DNA of 64,000 nucleotides, taken from positions 1-64,000 of the forward strand of contig JAEDCY010000011.1 in NCBI GenBank assembly GCA_016293915.1, in the 5' to 3' direction. Origin of the DNA: Treponema sp. (GTDB lineage Bacteria > Spirochaetota > Spirochaetia > Treponematales > Treponemataceae). Made by a program: the position numbers and the translations under genes. Of the stretch, positions 49,146-58,697 are shown piece after piece (within the stretch, counting starts at the first letter, position 1; the number at the start of each line of letters is the position of its first letter). The notes beneath the pieces were generated by a model. That model searched no databases. It was not told the DNA's origin and saw only the letters and a list, made by a program, of their open reading frames with translations.

Positions 49146-50906
49146 CTATAATATTCCTACCATCTTGGCATAATTGCCTTTAAGTGAAATAAGCTCTTCA
49201 TGATTACCACGTTCAACAATTTCTCCATGATTAACAAAGAAAATAACATCTGCATTACGGATTGTTGAAAGACGGTGTGCAATAATAAAGCTTGTTCTAC
49301 CCTTCAAAAGCTGCCCCAGTCCCTGCTGTATAGCTTTTTCGGTATGTGTATCTACTGAAGAGGTTGCTTCATCAAGAATAAGAATGCGAGGGTCGCTAAG
49401 CAATACGCGGGCAAAGCTTATAAGCTGCTTCTGGCCCTGACTCAAGCCGCCGCCGTTTGCACTGAGCACTGTGTTGTAGCCGTCCGGAAAGGCCGAAATA
49501 AATTCATGGGCCTGAACAGTTTTCGCAGCAGCAATACATTCTTCATCTGTAGCATCAAGTCTTCCATAGCGGATATTTTCCATTATTGTTCCACTGAACA
49601 AGAATGAATCCTGAAGCATTACACCAACCTGCTTACGGATAGACTTTATCTGAAGTTCCTGAATATCAATTCCATCTATAAGAATCTTACCCTTCTCTGC
49701 ATTATAAAAACGGCTGAGAAGATTTACGATAGTTGTTTTTCCGGCTCCTGTAGGACCAACAATTGCAACTGTCATACCAGGAGTAATCGTAAAATCAACA
49801 TTCTTAAGAATAGGATTTCCCGGCTCATAAGAAAAATCAACATGATCAAACTGAACGTGACCGCGGATTGGAGGAAGCTCGCGGGCCCCCGGTTTATCGG
49901 TAATATCATCTTCTTCATCAAGAAGTTCAAAAATACGCTCAATATAAGCTCCCGTAGTAACCATAGAATTGTAAAAGTTCCCAAGGTTTTGAATAGGTTG
50001 CCAGAAACGCCAGATATAACCTGCAAAGGCAACAAGAGTACCGATTGTAACCGTTTCGCCAAGCCAGTTGATTCCGGCAAGATAAACAAGAGTAACACCC
50101 AAAGTAGAAAGAATATCTACAGAAGGCCAGATGATATTGTTGATATTTACAGCATGAATCCAGACAGTCTTACACTTACGGCAAAGCTCATCAAAAATTC
50201 CCTGATTAACTTCTTCGCGAGCAAAGCTTTGTGTTACCTTCATTCCATTTAAGCTTTCTGAAAGATAAGCTGTAAGATTTGAACGCTTATAACTTTCCTG
50301 CTTCCAGGCTTCATGCTGCTTTTTCTTCATCGAAAAAAGAATGATAAAGAGAACCGGAAGTACTGCCATACAAACTAACGTTAGTTTGACATCAATAGCA
50401 ATCATAAAGCCTATAATTACAATGAGAGTAAACAAATCTGAAATCAACTGAATAATTCCATTCGAAAGCAAATCAGAAAGTGAGTTTACATAGTTTACAA
50501 CACGAATTAAAATCTTTCCGTGAGGTCGGCTGTCAAAATAACTGAAAGGCAGAGACTGAAGCTTTGTAAAAACATCATGACGGATATTTACAATTATTTT
50601 CTGCGCTACACGAGTCATAATCTTAAGCTTCTGAGCAAGCAGAATTCTTACAATCAGAGTTGAAAATAACAAAGCCCCGGATATAATAACTAACATCCGG
50701 TAGTTTGCATTCGGAATTGCCTTATCAATTGCCATACGCGTAAGATAAGGGCTGCAAAGAGAAATTGCAGAAGACACCAGCATAATTACACACGAAAGAA
50801 TCATCCAGCCGGTATATGGTTTTATCCATTTTGCAAGCCTCATAATAATATGCGGATTGAATTTCTGTTCTATTTCTTCATCTGTATCAAATTTATTTCT
50901 TGCCAT
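49146..50906 (-). CDS. ABC exporter half-transporter, subunit with consensus Walker B
   Basis: A 586-aa fused permease/ATPase. Six transmembrane helices lie in residues 30-320. The NBD has Walker A GPTGAGKTT, signature LSQGQ (non-standard second residue of SGG) and Walker B ILILDEATSSVD with the catalytic Glu. The partner encoded just upstream has Asp in place of that Glu but a standard LSGGQ, the classic asymmetric arrangement of heterodimeric exporters such as TM287/288 and LmrCD. It would export drugs, lipids or peptides across the inner membrane. GAGG lies 8 nt before the ATG. Confidence 0.92.
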   Translation of the reverse strand: MARNKFDTDEEIEQKFNPHIIMRLAKWIKPYTGWMILSCVIMLVSSAISLCSPYLTRMAIDKAIPNANYRMLVIISGALLFSTLIVRILLAQKLKIMTRVAQKIIVNIRHDVFTKLQSLPFSYFDSRPHGKILIRVVNYVNSLSDLLSNGIIQLISDLFTLIVIIGFMIAIDVKLTLVCMAVLPVLFIILFSMKKKQHEAWKQESYKRSNLTAYLSESLNGMKVTQSFAREEVNQGIFDELCRKCKTVWIHAVNINNIIWPSVDILSTLGVTLVYLAGINWLGETVTIGTLVAFAGYIWRFWQPIQNLGNFYNSMVTTGAYIERIFELLDEEDDITDKPGARELPPIRGHVQFDHVDFSYEPGNPILKNVDFTITPGMTVAIVGPTGAGKTTIVNLLSRFYNAEKGKILIDGIDIQELQIKSIRKQVGVMLQDSFLFSGTIMENIRYGRLDATDEECIAAAKTVQAHEFISAFPDGYNTVLSANGGGLSQGQKQLISFARVLLSDPRILILDEATSSVDTHTEKAIQQGLGQLLKGRTSFIIAHRLSTIRNADVIFFVNHGEIVERGNHEELISLKGNYAKMVGIL

Positions 50907-50983
50907 TTTATACCTCAGTAATTGTCAGATCTAGCCAGCAATGTCTTGTCATAGATATCCGAGTCATTTCTGACACATGACAT

Positions 50984-52747
50984 TTATTTTCCAGTCTGTT
51001 CCAGCCAAACCTCACGATAATAACCATCGCGAGAAATCAAATCTTCATGACTTCCTTTATCCACAATTTTTCCATCCTGGACAACAAGTATCACATCACA
51101 ATTTTCAAAAGACGAAACTCTATGACTTATGATAAATGATGTATGACCTTCGCTTCGACTCTTTATAGACTGACGGATTTTATATTCTGTATCGTTATCT
51201 ACAGCACTTGTAGTATCATCCAGAATCACGATTTTAGGATCAGCAAGGAAAAGACGGGCAAGCGCAATCCTCTGCTTCTGTCCGCCGCTTAAACCAACTC
51301 CGCGCTCACCTACGATTGTGTCATAACCATCTGTGAGATCGCCGATAAATTCCTTCACCCTGGCAAGTTCAGCCGCCGCTTCTACCTCTTCAAAGCTTGC
51401 ATCAGTTTTTGCAAATGCAATATTTCCTTCAACAGTATCGCTGAACAAAAAAGCTTCCTGCATAGTAATACCGACATTGCGTCGAAGCTCCTGAAGATTG
51501 TAATCTTTTACATTCTTGCCATCGATTAAAACTTCACCGGAATCAGCATCATAATAACGACACATCAGATTTGCAATTGTAGACTTTCCACTTCCAGTTG
51601 GACCTAGAATTCCAACAATTGTACCAGGCTCAATCACAAAACTCATATCTTTAATAACCGGAGTTTCATTATATGAAAAACAAACATTCCGGAACTCGAC
51701 ACGGCCGGCAATCTGCAGTGCGGCAGAAGCGGAACGTTCTGAGCCGGTGCTTGTAGAAATCTTGGAATTCTCCGGATTTTTAATTTTGCTGTCTGCCTTC
51801 CACAGCTCATAAAGTCTGTCTGCAGAAGCAGCAAAGTTCTGAGTATTATCAACCAGCATACCAAACATGTTGATTGGTTGAATAAATGCCCACATAAGGC
51901 CGTTAAATGTAACCAGCTGTCCAATTGTCATTTCCTTTTGAATTACAAGGTAGCCACCAAACAAAATAAGAATTACCGGAAGTATCTGACAAAGAGCATC
52001 TATCCATGGAAGAAACTTTACACGCATATCAGCATTGGCAACAGAAACGTCCTTGTAAGCCTCGTTTTCTTTTTCAAAACGTTGTGTTTCATAATCTTCA
52101 CGTACAAAAGCTTTTACGACACGGTTACCCTCAATGTTTTCGCCAACACGGGTATTTAAAACCGCAAACTGGTCGCGAACCTTCATGTGAGCCGGTCTGA
52201 TATGAATCTTAAATTTCCTTACAAGAAAGAGAACTGGAGGCGCAATTACCATAAAAGCAAGAGTCAGCTTCCAGTTAATTGAAGCCAGTGTGATAATTGA
52301 AAAAATATATATAAGACTGTTCTCAAGAATCTGATATAAAACCCATGCAACAAAATGGCGTACCTTATCAAGATCCGAAGTCAAAAGAGTCATTACATTT
52401 CCAGTAGGAGCTGTATCGTACCATGAAAAATCAAGCTTTTGAATATGAGCATATAAATCTTCACGCATTTTCAGAATTACATTTTGTGAACAATGCTCAA
52501 AAATAACCTGATATGTATAGCGGAAAATCGATTTTCCAACAACAACACAAAGCATTACTGCAATCGATTTAAATAAAAGTTCGTGCTGTCCACCTTTTAT
52601 AACTTTATCTACAATACGACCAGTTACGACAGGATTAACCATATTCATTGCGGCTACACAAACACTTAAACAAAGTCCTGCCACCATTCCAAAACGATAA
52701 CGACGGACATAGGTCCAGACCCATGAAAAAGCACTTTTCTCTTTCAT
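50984..52747 (-). CDS. ABC exporter half-transporter, subunit with degenerate Walker B
   Basis: A 587-aa fused permease/ATPase, partner of the next gene downstream. Six transmembrane helices, then the NBD with Walker A GPTGSGKST, signature LSGGQKQR and Walker B IVILDDTTSAVD, where the usual catalytic Glu is Asp. The short insert KISTSTGSERSASAALQ sits between the membrane and ATPase domains. I choose ATG 52747 because GGAGAT precedes it by 5 nt; the reading frame continues 38 codons upstream without a better start. 77 nt separate it from its partner. Confidence 0.92.
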   Translation of the reverse strand: MKEKSAFSWVWTYVRRYRFGMVAGLCLSVCVAAMNMVNPVVTGRIVDKVIKGGQHELLFKSIAVMLCVVVGKSIFRYTYQVIFEHCSQNVILKMREDLYAHIQKLDFSWYDTAPTGNVMTLLTSDLDKVRHFVAWVLYQILENSLIYIFSIITLASINWKLTLAFMVIAPPVLFLVRKFKIHIRPAHMKVRDQFAVLNTRVGENIEGNRVVKAFVREDYETQRFEKENEAYKDVSVANADMRVKFLPWIDALCQILPVILILFGGYLVIQKEMTIGQLVTFNGLMWAFIQPINMFGMLVDNTQNFAASADRLYELWKADSKIKNPENSKISTSTGSERSASAALQIAGRVEFRNVCFSYNETPVIKDMSFVIEPGTIVGILGPTGSGKSTIANLMCRYYDADSGEVLIDGKNVKDYNLQELRRNVGITMQEAFLFSDTVEGNIAFAKTDASFEEVEAAAELARVKEFIGDLTDGYDTIVGERGVGLSGGQKQRIALARLFLADPKIVILDDTTSAVDNDTEYKIRQSIKSRSEGHTSFIISHRVSSFENCDVILVVQDGKIVDKGSHEDLISRDGYYREVWLEQTGK

Positions 52748-52880
52748 TTTATCTCCAATATCATTGAATATTTGCAATGATACAAATTTTCTAAATTCTG
52801 ATTTTACTCTAGCATTACTTTCAATTCCATGGTATAAGAAAATGTGTAGATAATTGTACAAATCTCTACATGCCTACAAT

Positions 52881-53001
52881 CGATAATCCTAAAACGAGCC
52901 GTAGGTGGTAGAGCTAAAAATTGCTTTCGCAATTTTCTTAATGCTCTGCTATAGAACACCGCCCGCCAGCGGGCTTACACAGGGTCGTTTTAGGATTATC
53001 G
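52881..53001. repeat. 121-bp palindromic element with 17-bp perfect arms
   Basis: CGATAATCCTAAAACGA (52881-52897) is perfectly complementary to TCGTTTTAGGATTATCG (52985-53001). The interior includes ATTGCTTTCGCAAT and CCCGCCAGCGGG hairpins. Directly after it (53004-53036) is a copy of the stretch AATGGCTCAGAGGCAAGC found at 1357-1392. Confidence 0.8.
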
Positions 53002-53049
53002 AAAGAATGGCTCAGAGGCAAGCTGTGCTTGCCGACAAGGAATTACCTT

Positions 53050-53922
53050 ATGGATGACCTTTTTGAAGAAAGTGACAGCCTCAATGCACCTTTTCAAGCT
53101 TTTTCAGGTGACTGGAAATATGTGAAACCTCACTGGCATTATTTTACCGAAATGGTATATCTTGTTAGTGGAGTACTGTATGCAGAAGTAGATGGCAAAC
53201 AGTTTACAATGAACCCAGGTGACATGATTATTTTCCACCCTAAACAGATTCATTCTTTTCTTGATTATCCTGTAAAAGAAGAATACTCCGAAAAACCATT
53301 ATTCTATGTCATAAAATTTGATGACATGATTCTTTCAAACACGACTCCAGGTTCTCCTAAACTTCCAAAACTTCTTGATAAGGCAAACTCTGCTACAGAA
53401 GCAGCAAATCTTCTGACAGCCCGCGATCTGCGATTTAATCCTGTAAAAATGTATTTTGAATACTGCATGTGGGAAACTCAGCATCGGCAGTTTGGTTATG
53501 ATATAAAAGTCGCTTCAATGATAAGCCTTATTGTAACTGAAGTAATCAGAATATGGCTGCGTCATGGTTTTCAGTTTTCTACAAAAACTACATTCGATCA
53601 GTTTTCTACAAAAGATTTTTCTGTACTCGAATATATAGACAAACACTCTGCAGAAAATATCAGCATTGAAGATTTAGCAAGCAAATGCGGAATGTGTTAT
53701 TCAAACTTTGCAAAACAATTTAAAACCCAATTTGGAAAAACCTGTAAAGAATACATAGAATTCATACGAATCTGTAAAGCAGATACTCTCCTCCTCTATA
53801 CCGATAAAACCCTGGATTATATCAGTCAGGAAACCGGTTTTACTGATGCCAGCCATTTTATCCGTACCTACAAAAAAATCAGAGGAATCACTCCAAAACA
53901 AAGACGAAACTCTCAGGTTTAA
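53050..53922 (+). CDS. AraC family transcriptional regulator
   Basis: A 290-aa regulator with an N-terminal cupin sensor (about 15-90: KPHWHYFTEMVYLVSG, NPGDMIIFHPKQIHS) and a C-terminal double helix-turn-helix (about 200-290: ISIEDLASKCGMCYSNFAKQ, LDYISQETGFTDASHFIRTY). This layout matches sugar-responsive AraC regulators. It converges on the solute-binding protein gene of an ABC importer, its likely target. I choose ATG 53050 with AAGGA 8 nt upstream; an in-frame TTG at 53029 lies in the repeat. Confidence 0.92.
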   Translation: MDDLFEESDSLNAPFQAFSGDWKYVKPHWHYFTEMVYLVSGVLYAEVDGKQFTMNPGDMIIFHPKQIHSFLDYPVKEEYSEKPLFYVIKFDDMILSNTTPGSPKLPKLLDKANSATEAANLLTARDLRFNPVKMYFEYCMWETQHRQFGYDIKVASMISLIVTEVIRIWLRHGFQFSTKTTFDQFSTKDFSVLEYIDKHSAENISIEDLASKCGMCYSNFAKQFKTQFGKTCKEYIEFIRICKADTLLLYTDKTLDYISQETGFTDASHFIRTYKKIRGITPKQRRNSQV

Positions 53923-53928
53923 CAGACA

Positions 53929-53969
53929 AAAAAAAGAGCGTGCGTTCTACAAGAGGAAAGAACGCACGC
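53929..53969 (-). terminator. Terminator of the sugar ABC operon
   Basis: Perfect 11-bp stem GCGTGCGTTCT/AGAACGCACGC (53938-53948/53959-53969). The minus strand ends in a long T-run, so it terminates the importer operon. On the plus strand no T-run follows. Confidence 0.9.
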
Positions 53970-54005
53970 CCAGAATCAGTTTATAAAAATGGAGTGTCTT
54001 ATAAA

Positions 54006-55709
54006 TTACTGTTTCTTATAAATTTCGTTTGTCAATGCAACAATGTTGTCAACATTAAGATTCTTACAGCTTGAAACGTATTCATTCCAATCCTTATTAA
54101 CATCTTTCTGTCCTGTTACAAACTTAAGTGTCCATGCATTGATATTATCGATAAGTGGAACAGCCCAAAGGTTCAACTGTTCACGCTGATCTTCTGTTGG
54201 CTTTGCTTTTGGATCAACAGTAGCAACTGTCTTGTATTTTCCATAGCGTGCATACAGATCCTGTACTTCTGGAGTGAATGCATCTGTAGACTCTTCTGTT
54301 GAGTGACCATAGAAGTAGTTACCACCTGCATATCCCCACTTAAGACGGATATCAACATCTGTTTCAGATCCTGGAAGTCCAAGACCACCACACTTAAAGC
54401 CAGCCTTAAGCTTCTTTACTTTAGCACCGTTAGGAGCTGTACCCCATTCCCAAGTTTTTCCTTCAGGACCCCACTTACAAAGTGAGTAAGCTTCCTTAGA
54501 ATAGAACATCCAGTCTACGAAACGCATAAGTTTAATGAAGTCTGCTTCACCAAGTTCTTCACGAGCTCTCTGAGAAATCATAACACCACATTCAAGACGT
54601 GAAGTTTCTGCAAGGTTCTTGTTTGTTCCAGATGGATAAGCTGTTACATAGCACTTAGCAGAATCGCCAAGAATCTTCTGAACACCAGCAATATCGTTAG
54701 CCATCTGAGAACGGTTTGTTGACATAATAACAGTCTTTCCGCTGTAGAACTTGTTATGAGCTACATCATCAGCCTGTGTAAATGTTTCCGGGTCAAGAAG
54801 ACCATCTTTTACAAAGCTGTTTGCAACAGTAACAAGTTTCTTGAAATCTTCACTGATAGAAGATGAATAGAATTCCTTCTTTTTCGAGTCATATTTAATA
54901 CCACCGTTTGAACCTTCAATAGCCCATCCAGAAAGAACGTTGTATGAAGCACCCATCAATTTAAGAAGGTTACCACCCTGTCCCTTTCCAGATTCACCAC
55001 ACCAGAGGTCAGACCAGATGTAGTCAGATTCTTTACACATTCCCTGTGAAACCATGTACTTCTTTACACCAACGAGAACGTCATGCAAAGATTCCCATGT
55101 CCAGTCTTTTTCAAGTTCACGAACATTGTAACCAGCGGCTGTGAAAATATCATCACGAACCATGATTGTATAGTCCTGAAGAGCAGCCTGATGCATACCT
55201 GGGAGACGATAGAACTTTCCATCACTCTGGCGGATAGTATCAAGATCCGGTCCCATGTTGTATTTATTTACGAAAGCAGTAAAGTTAGGCATGTACTGTG
55301 TATAATCAGATACAGCTACTACACCGCCTCCTGCAACATACTGATCCTCTGAATAAATCTTTGGAATAATATATGTAGCAGAACCAGAGTTAATAGCAAG
55401 GTTTACTTTCTGACCATAATCACCTGAGTCATAAGAAGTAATATCAAGATGAACGTTTGTTACGTCTTCAATATCCTTGAATACACCTTCTGTCTTCCAG
55501 GTATCCTGCATAGCATACCATGATGCATCACTGAAAGAAATTGAATAAGTTACAGGACTATCAGAATGGAAAGTTTTTTCCTCACCGAAAGTGTAACCTA
55601 CTGCCTCAGCAGATGCTGCTCCACCTTTTGCTGCACTTTTACCTGAACAAGCTGTAAGTAAAACTGCAACACATGTGATTGCAACAGCAATAGTCGCAAT
55701 TTTTTTCAT
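54006..55709 (-). CDS. Extracellular solute-binding lipoprotein (sugar ABC importer)
   Basis: A 567-aa binding protein of the LplA/YtcQ type (family 1 solute-binding proteins for oligosaccharides). The signal peptide ends in the lipobox LLTAC at Cys21, then a Ser/Gly/Ala-rich spacer. The long form (over 500 aa) with aromatic-rich segments (FSDASWYAMQDTWKTEGVFK) is typical of uptake of plant-polysaccharide or glycan fragments. GGAGG lies 8 nt before the ATG. It is the last gene of an operon with two permeases; a hairpin repeat separates it from them, which may allow separate mRNA levels. Confidence 0.92.
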   Translation of the reverse strand: MKKIATIAVAITCVAVLLTACSGKSAAKGGAASAEAVGYTFGEEKTFHSDSPVTYSISFSDASWYAMQDTWKTEGVFKDIEDVTNVHLDITSYDSGDYGQKVNLAINSGSATYIIPKIYSEDQYVAGGGVVAVSDYTQYMPNFTAFVNKYNMGPDLDTIRQSDGKFYRLPGMHQAALQDYTIMVRDDIFTAAGYNVRELEKDWTWESLHDVLVGVKKYMVSQGMCKESDYIWSDLWCGESGKGQGGNLLKLMGASYNVLSGWAIEGSNGGIKYDSKKKEFYSSSISEDFKKLVTVANSFVKDGLLDPETFTQADDVAHNKFYSGKTVIMSTNRSQMANDIAGVQKILGDSAKCYVTAYPSGTNKNLAETSRLECGVMISQRAREELGEADFIKLMRFVDWMFYSKEAYSLCKWGPEGKTWEWGTAPNGAKVKKLKAGFKCGGLGLPGSETDVDIRLKWGYAGGNYFYGHSTEESTDAFTPEVQDLYARYGKYKTVATVDPKAKPTEDQREQLNLWAVPLIDNINAWTLKFVTGQKDVNKDWNEYVSSCKNLNVDNIVALTNEIYKKQ

Positions 55710-55751
55710 AGTTTTATCCTCCTATTTTGATAAAAACTTTTTTTAGAATTT

Positions 55752-55810
55752 GGATGAACCAAAAAAAATGCTCCAAGTCTTCGCAAATTTTTTTAACGGT
55801 TCTTCCATTA
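55752..55810. repeat. GAACC...GGTTC hairpin repeat between permease and binding-protein genes
   Basis: The GAACC/GGTTC frame (55756-55760/55798-55802) encloses A/T arms and the core ATGCTCCAAGTCTTCGCAAAT. Close relatives are at 58774-58835 and, with a different stem, 1301-1357. It slightly overlaps the end of the permease gene (stop at 55811). Confidence 0.7.
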
Positions 55811-56701
55811 TCATTCCTTTACTCCACCTAACATCATACCCTCTACGTAGTACTTCGAGATGAACGGGTAAATACAGATGATTGGCAAAGCCATTAGAAC
55901 CATAGAACAAGACTTAATATTTGCAGCAATCTGCATTTTTTCTGCTGATGCTTCACCTGGGTCAGCAGATGTTGAAGCACCTGAAATAACAGTCTTGAGA
56001 TAATATGCAACCGGCCACATTTCTTTTTTATCCAGATAAAGGAATGCATTATACCAGTTGTTCCAGTAACCAACGGCGTTGAACAAAACCATTGTTGCAA
56101 TAATTGGCATAGACAAAGGTAAAACAATTCTTACAAAAATACCTATAGGGCTGAGTCCATCAAGTTCTCCAGCTTCTTCCAGTTCATGAGGAGTTTCAGC
56201 GAAGAATGATTTCATCAGGATAATGTAATAAGTACTAAGCAAAGACGGAATGATAAATCCTGCAATACGATTAATAAGATGAAGCTTCATCATAAGTACG
56301 TAATTTGGAATCAAACCACCGCCAAAATACATAGTAAAAATTACAAACTTTGTAAGAACCTTATAACCTTTCAATTCTTTTTTTGAGAGCGGATAAGCCA
56401 TACAGCAGCTGAACACAAGTGAAAGAATTGTTCCAAGAACAGAATAAATCAAAGTGTTCTTATAGGCATGCATAAACTCACCTTTTAACAGAACAGATTT
56501 GTAAGTTTCTATATTAAATCCGATAGGAAAAAGATTTACTTTACCCAATGTAATTGCTTCTTCCGAAGAAAACGATTGTGCTACAAGGTACAAAAACGGA
56601 TACAGTGTAATTGCACAAACAAGAAGCATAATCACTGTATTAATCCATTTGAAAACAATATAACCGCTGGATTCTTTTACTTTTACGCCAGTCTTTTCCA
56701 T
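55811..56701 (-). CDS. Carbohydrate ABC transporter permease (LplC/MalG type)
   Basis: A 296-aa inner-membrane permease with about six transmembrane helices and the cytosolic EAA loop EEAGELDGLSPIGIFVRIVL that docks the ATPase. It ends with YVEGMMLGGVKE, a tail typical of LplC-type permeases. The partner permease lies 14 nt upstream; the binding protein follows. No ATPase gene is present, so a shared MsmX-like ATPase encoded elsewhere is expected. Confidence 0.93.
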   Translation of the reverse strand: MEKTGVKVKESSGYIVFKWINTVIMLLVCAITLYPFLYLVAQSFSSEEAITLGKVNLFPIGFNIETYKSVLLKGEFMHAYKNTLIYSVLGTILSLVFSCCMAYPLSKKELKGYKVLTKFVIFTMYFGGGLIPNYVLMMKLHLINRIAGFIIPSLLSTYYIILMKSFFAETPHELEEAGELDGLSPIGIFVRIVLPLSMPIIATMVLFNAVGYWNNWYNAFLYLDKKEMWPVAYYLKTVISGASTSADPGEASAEKMQIAANIKSCSMVLMALPIICIYPFISKYYVEGMMLGGVKE

Positions 56702-56715
56702 TTTTTAAATCCTCC

Positions 56716-57678
56716 TTACCACAATCCTGAACCGGAAACTTTCTTTGAAACCCTATTTGCAATTGTAAGCAAAGTCAAATTCAATAAGGCTTCAAATAAA
56801 CCAACAGCAGTAGCATAACTGTAGTTACCAGAACCAAGACCCATTCGGAATACAAAGGTAGAAATAATATCTGCCGTCTCATAAGTCATTGGGTTGTACA
56901 AAAGGAATACTTTTTCGAAAGCACCACCAGAACCGACAAGTCCACCAATATCAAGAATCAAAAGTGTTGTAATTGTAGGAAGAATACATGGAATTGTGAC
57001 ATGCCATACACGCTGCAAATGATTTGCTCCATCAACTTCAGCAGCTTCATACAAAGAAGGGTTAATTCCTGCAATAGCTGCAAGATAAAGGATTGTACCC
57101 CATCCCAATGCCTGCCATACACCCGAAATTACAAAGATTGGATTAAAGTACTGAGGGAAAGCGATAAAAGAAATCTTATCACCGCCAAAATGAGCTATAA
57201 GCTGATTCAAAGGACCACTTGTAGAAACAAGTTCGCGAATCATACCTGTAACAATTACCATAGAAATAAAGTGAGGAAGATATGAAACAGTCTGTACAAA
57301 CTTCTTCCACCACACTGTTTTAATTTCATTCAAAAGCAGTGCAAATATCAAAGTAAGAGGGAATCTTACCAGAAGATATGAAATATTAAGTACAAGAGTA
57401 TTTCTGAAAGCACGCCAGAAAGTTTTATCACCAATGAACTGCTTAAAATACTTAAATCCGCTCCACTGCTGACCAAAAAGACTTCCACCTGCACGATAAC
57501 GACGGAAAGCAATAATATTTCCAGCCATTGGAATATATCTGAAAACAATATAATAGAGGATTGGAATCAACAGCAGCAGATAAAACTGCCAGTACTTACG
57601 CATATACTTTTTGAATTCTCTCATTCCATCAGAAGAAGATAACTCTGTACCTGCGAATTTTTCTTTTTTCTTAAACAT
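56716..57678 (-). CDS. Carbohydrate ABC transporter permease (LplB/MalF type)
   Basis: A 320-aa inner-membrane permease, first gene of the importer operon. About six transmembrane segments (FYLLLLIPILYYIVFRYIPM near residue 33), with the EAA loop YEAAEVDGANHLQRVWHVTI. The N-terminal cytosolic extension of 28 residues is usual for this group. It pairs with the next permease. A promoter and inverted-repeat operators lie upstream, shared with the divergent GntR regulator. Confidence 0.93.
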   Translation of the reverse strand: MFKKKEKFAGTELSSSDGMREFKKYMRKYWQFYLLLLIPILYYIVFRYIPMAGNIIAFRRYRAGGSLFGQQWSGFKYFKQFIGDKTFWRAFRNTLVLNISYLLVRFPLTLIFALLLNEIKTVWWKKFVQTVSYLPHFISMVIVTGMIRELVSTSGPLNQLIAHFGGDKISFIAFPQYFNPIFVISGVWQALGWGTILYLAAIAGINPSLYEAAEVDGANHLQRVWHVTIPCILPTITTLLILDIGGLVGSGGAFEKVFLLYNPMTYETADIISTFVFRMGLGSGNYSYATAVGLFEALLNLTLLTIANRVSKKVSGSGLW

Positions 57679-57717
57679 TTTATTACCCGTTTTGCAAATT
57701 GTTTGGTATAATTTTCA

Positions 57718-57746
57718 CAAGCGTAACTTGCATACTAGTACGCTTG
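57718..57746. promoter_or_regulatory. Inverted-repeat operator CAAGCGTA-N13-TACGCTTG
   Basis: Perfect 8-bp half-sites (57718-57725 and 57739-57746) lie just downstream of the predicted start of the importer operon and 110 nt from the GntR gene. The position suits a repressor site. The binding protein could be the AraC or the GntR regulator; AraC proteins usually bind direct repeats, so GntR or another factor is favoured. Confidence 0.6.
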
Positions 57747-57756
57747 TATAATTAGT

Positions 57757-57784
57757 ATGATAAAGCATAATCAAAAAAAGTCAA
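57757..57784 (-). promoter_or_regulatory. Promoter of the sugar ABC operon
   Basis: On the minus strand TTGACT (57784-57779), 16 nt and TATCAT (57762-57757). Transcription would start near 57750, immediately before the inverted-repeat operator. Confidence 0.55.
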
Positions 57785-57807
57785 GGGAAATTTATAAATT
57801 TATACGG

Positions 57808-57847
57808 AATACGTATTATTGACTACATTTTTTTCATATCGTATTAT
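57808..57847 (+). promoter_or_regulatory. gntR promoter with GntR-like palindrome
   Basis: The palindrome AATACGTATT (57808-57817) abuts TTGACT (57819-57824), then 17 nt and TATTAT (57842-57847). The ATG lies 9 nt further on. The palindrome resembles FadR/GntR half-site spacing and suggests autoregulation. Confidence 0.55.
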
Positions 57848-57856
57848 AGGAGAATT

Positions 57857-58531
57857 ATGAAAAATTTAGAGAAACTGGGCAAAGAATCCAACAGGGAATA
57901 TGCTCTTCGTGTAATCCGGGAAAACATAGTAAATCTTGAACTTGCACCTGGCAGTATGATAAGCGAACAGGATATAGCAAACGAACTGAATCTTTCCCGC
58001 ACTCCAGTACATGAAGCTATGCAGGAACTCTCTTCTACTAAAATAATTGAGATTCTTCCACAAAGAGGCAGCCGCATAAGTTTGATTGATATGTCTCTTG
58101 TTGATGAAGCGGTTTTTGTCCGCGCCACAATAGAATCTGCAATTACAGAAATGGCCTGCAAACAGGCAACAGAAAAAGACATTCAGGATCTTGAAGAAAA
58201 TGTGACTCTCCAGAAATTCTATTACGAAAAAAATAATCTGGATAAAATAATGGAACTTGATAATGCCTTTCATGAAATGATGTATAAGATTACCAATAAA
58301 ATGCAGTGTCATTATATGGTAAAACTTATGAGTATTCATAACGACAGAATCCGGGAACTTCACCTTCACTCCTTCAACCCTGAACGAATTATAAACGAAC
58401 ACAGTCAGATTCTGGAAGACTTTAAGAAAAAGGACAGTGCTGCAGCAAAAGCAGATATTGATAAACATCTTACCCGTCATTACACACAGGAAGATGAAAT
58501 TAAGAAGAAATACCCTTCTTACTTTGCATAA
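57857..58531 (+). CDS. GntR family transcriptional regulator (FCD domain)
   Basis: A 224-aa FadR-subfamily regulator. The winged helix (about 10-75) includes GSMISEQDIANELNLSRTPV and LPQRGSRIS. The all-helical FCD effector domain follows with metal-site residues in ELDNAFHEMMY, NEHSQILE and HLTRHY (an Asp and three His). Effectors of this group are often sugar acids or similar organic acids. Divergent from the sugar ABC operon, which it probably controls. AGGAG lies 4 nt before the ATG but may be outside the transcript if the -10 at 57842 is used. Confidence 0.93.
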   Translation: MKNLEKLGKESNREYALRVIRENIVNLELAPGSMISEQDIANELNLSRTPVHEAMQELSSTKIIEILPQRGSRISLIDMSLVDEAVFVRATIESAITEMACKQATEKDIQDLEENVTLQKFYYEKNNLDKIMELDNAFHEMMYKITNKMQCHYMVKLMSIHNDRIRELHLHSFNPERIINEHSQILEDFKKKDSAAAKADIDKHLTRHYTQEDEIKKKYPSYFA

Positions 58532-58621
58532 TCTGTCTTAAAAAAAATCGATTTTTTTTGATTTTTTGTGATGCAACTTATTGACACAAATCTCCGATTC
58601 GTGTAATATAACAAACATCAC

Positions 58622-58695
58622 GCGGGCGTAGCGAAGCTGGTTATCGCGCTGGCCTGTCACGCCGGAGATCGCGGGTTCGAGCCCCGCCGCTCGCG
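58622..58695 (+). tRNA. tRNA-Asp(GUC)
   Basis: A 74-nt cloverleaf: acceptor GCGGGCG/CGCTCGC with one G:U, anticodon arm with loop CTGTCAC (anticodon GTC), T-arm GCGGG-TTCGAGC-CCCGC, discriminator G as expected for Asp. A terminator follows. Confidence 0.95.
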
Positions 58696-58697
58696 CT

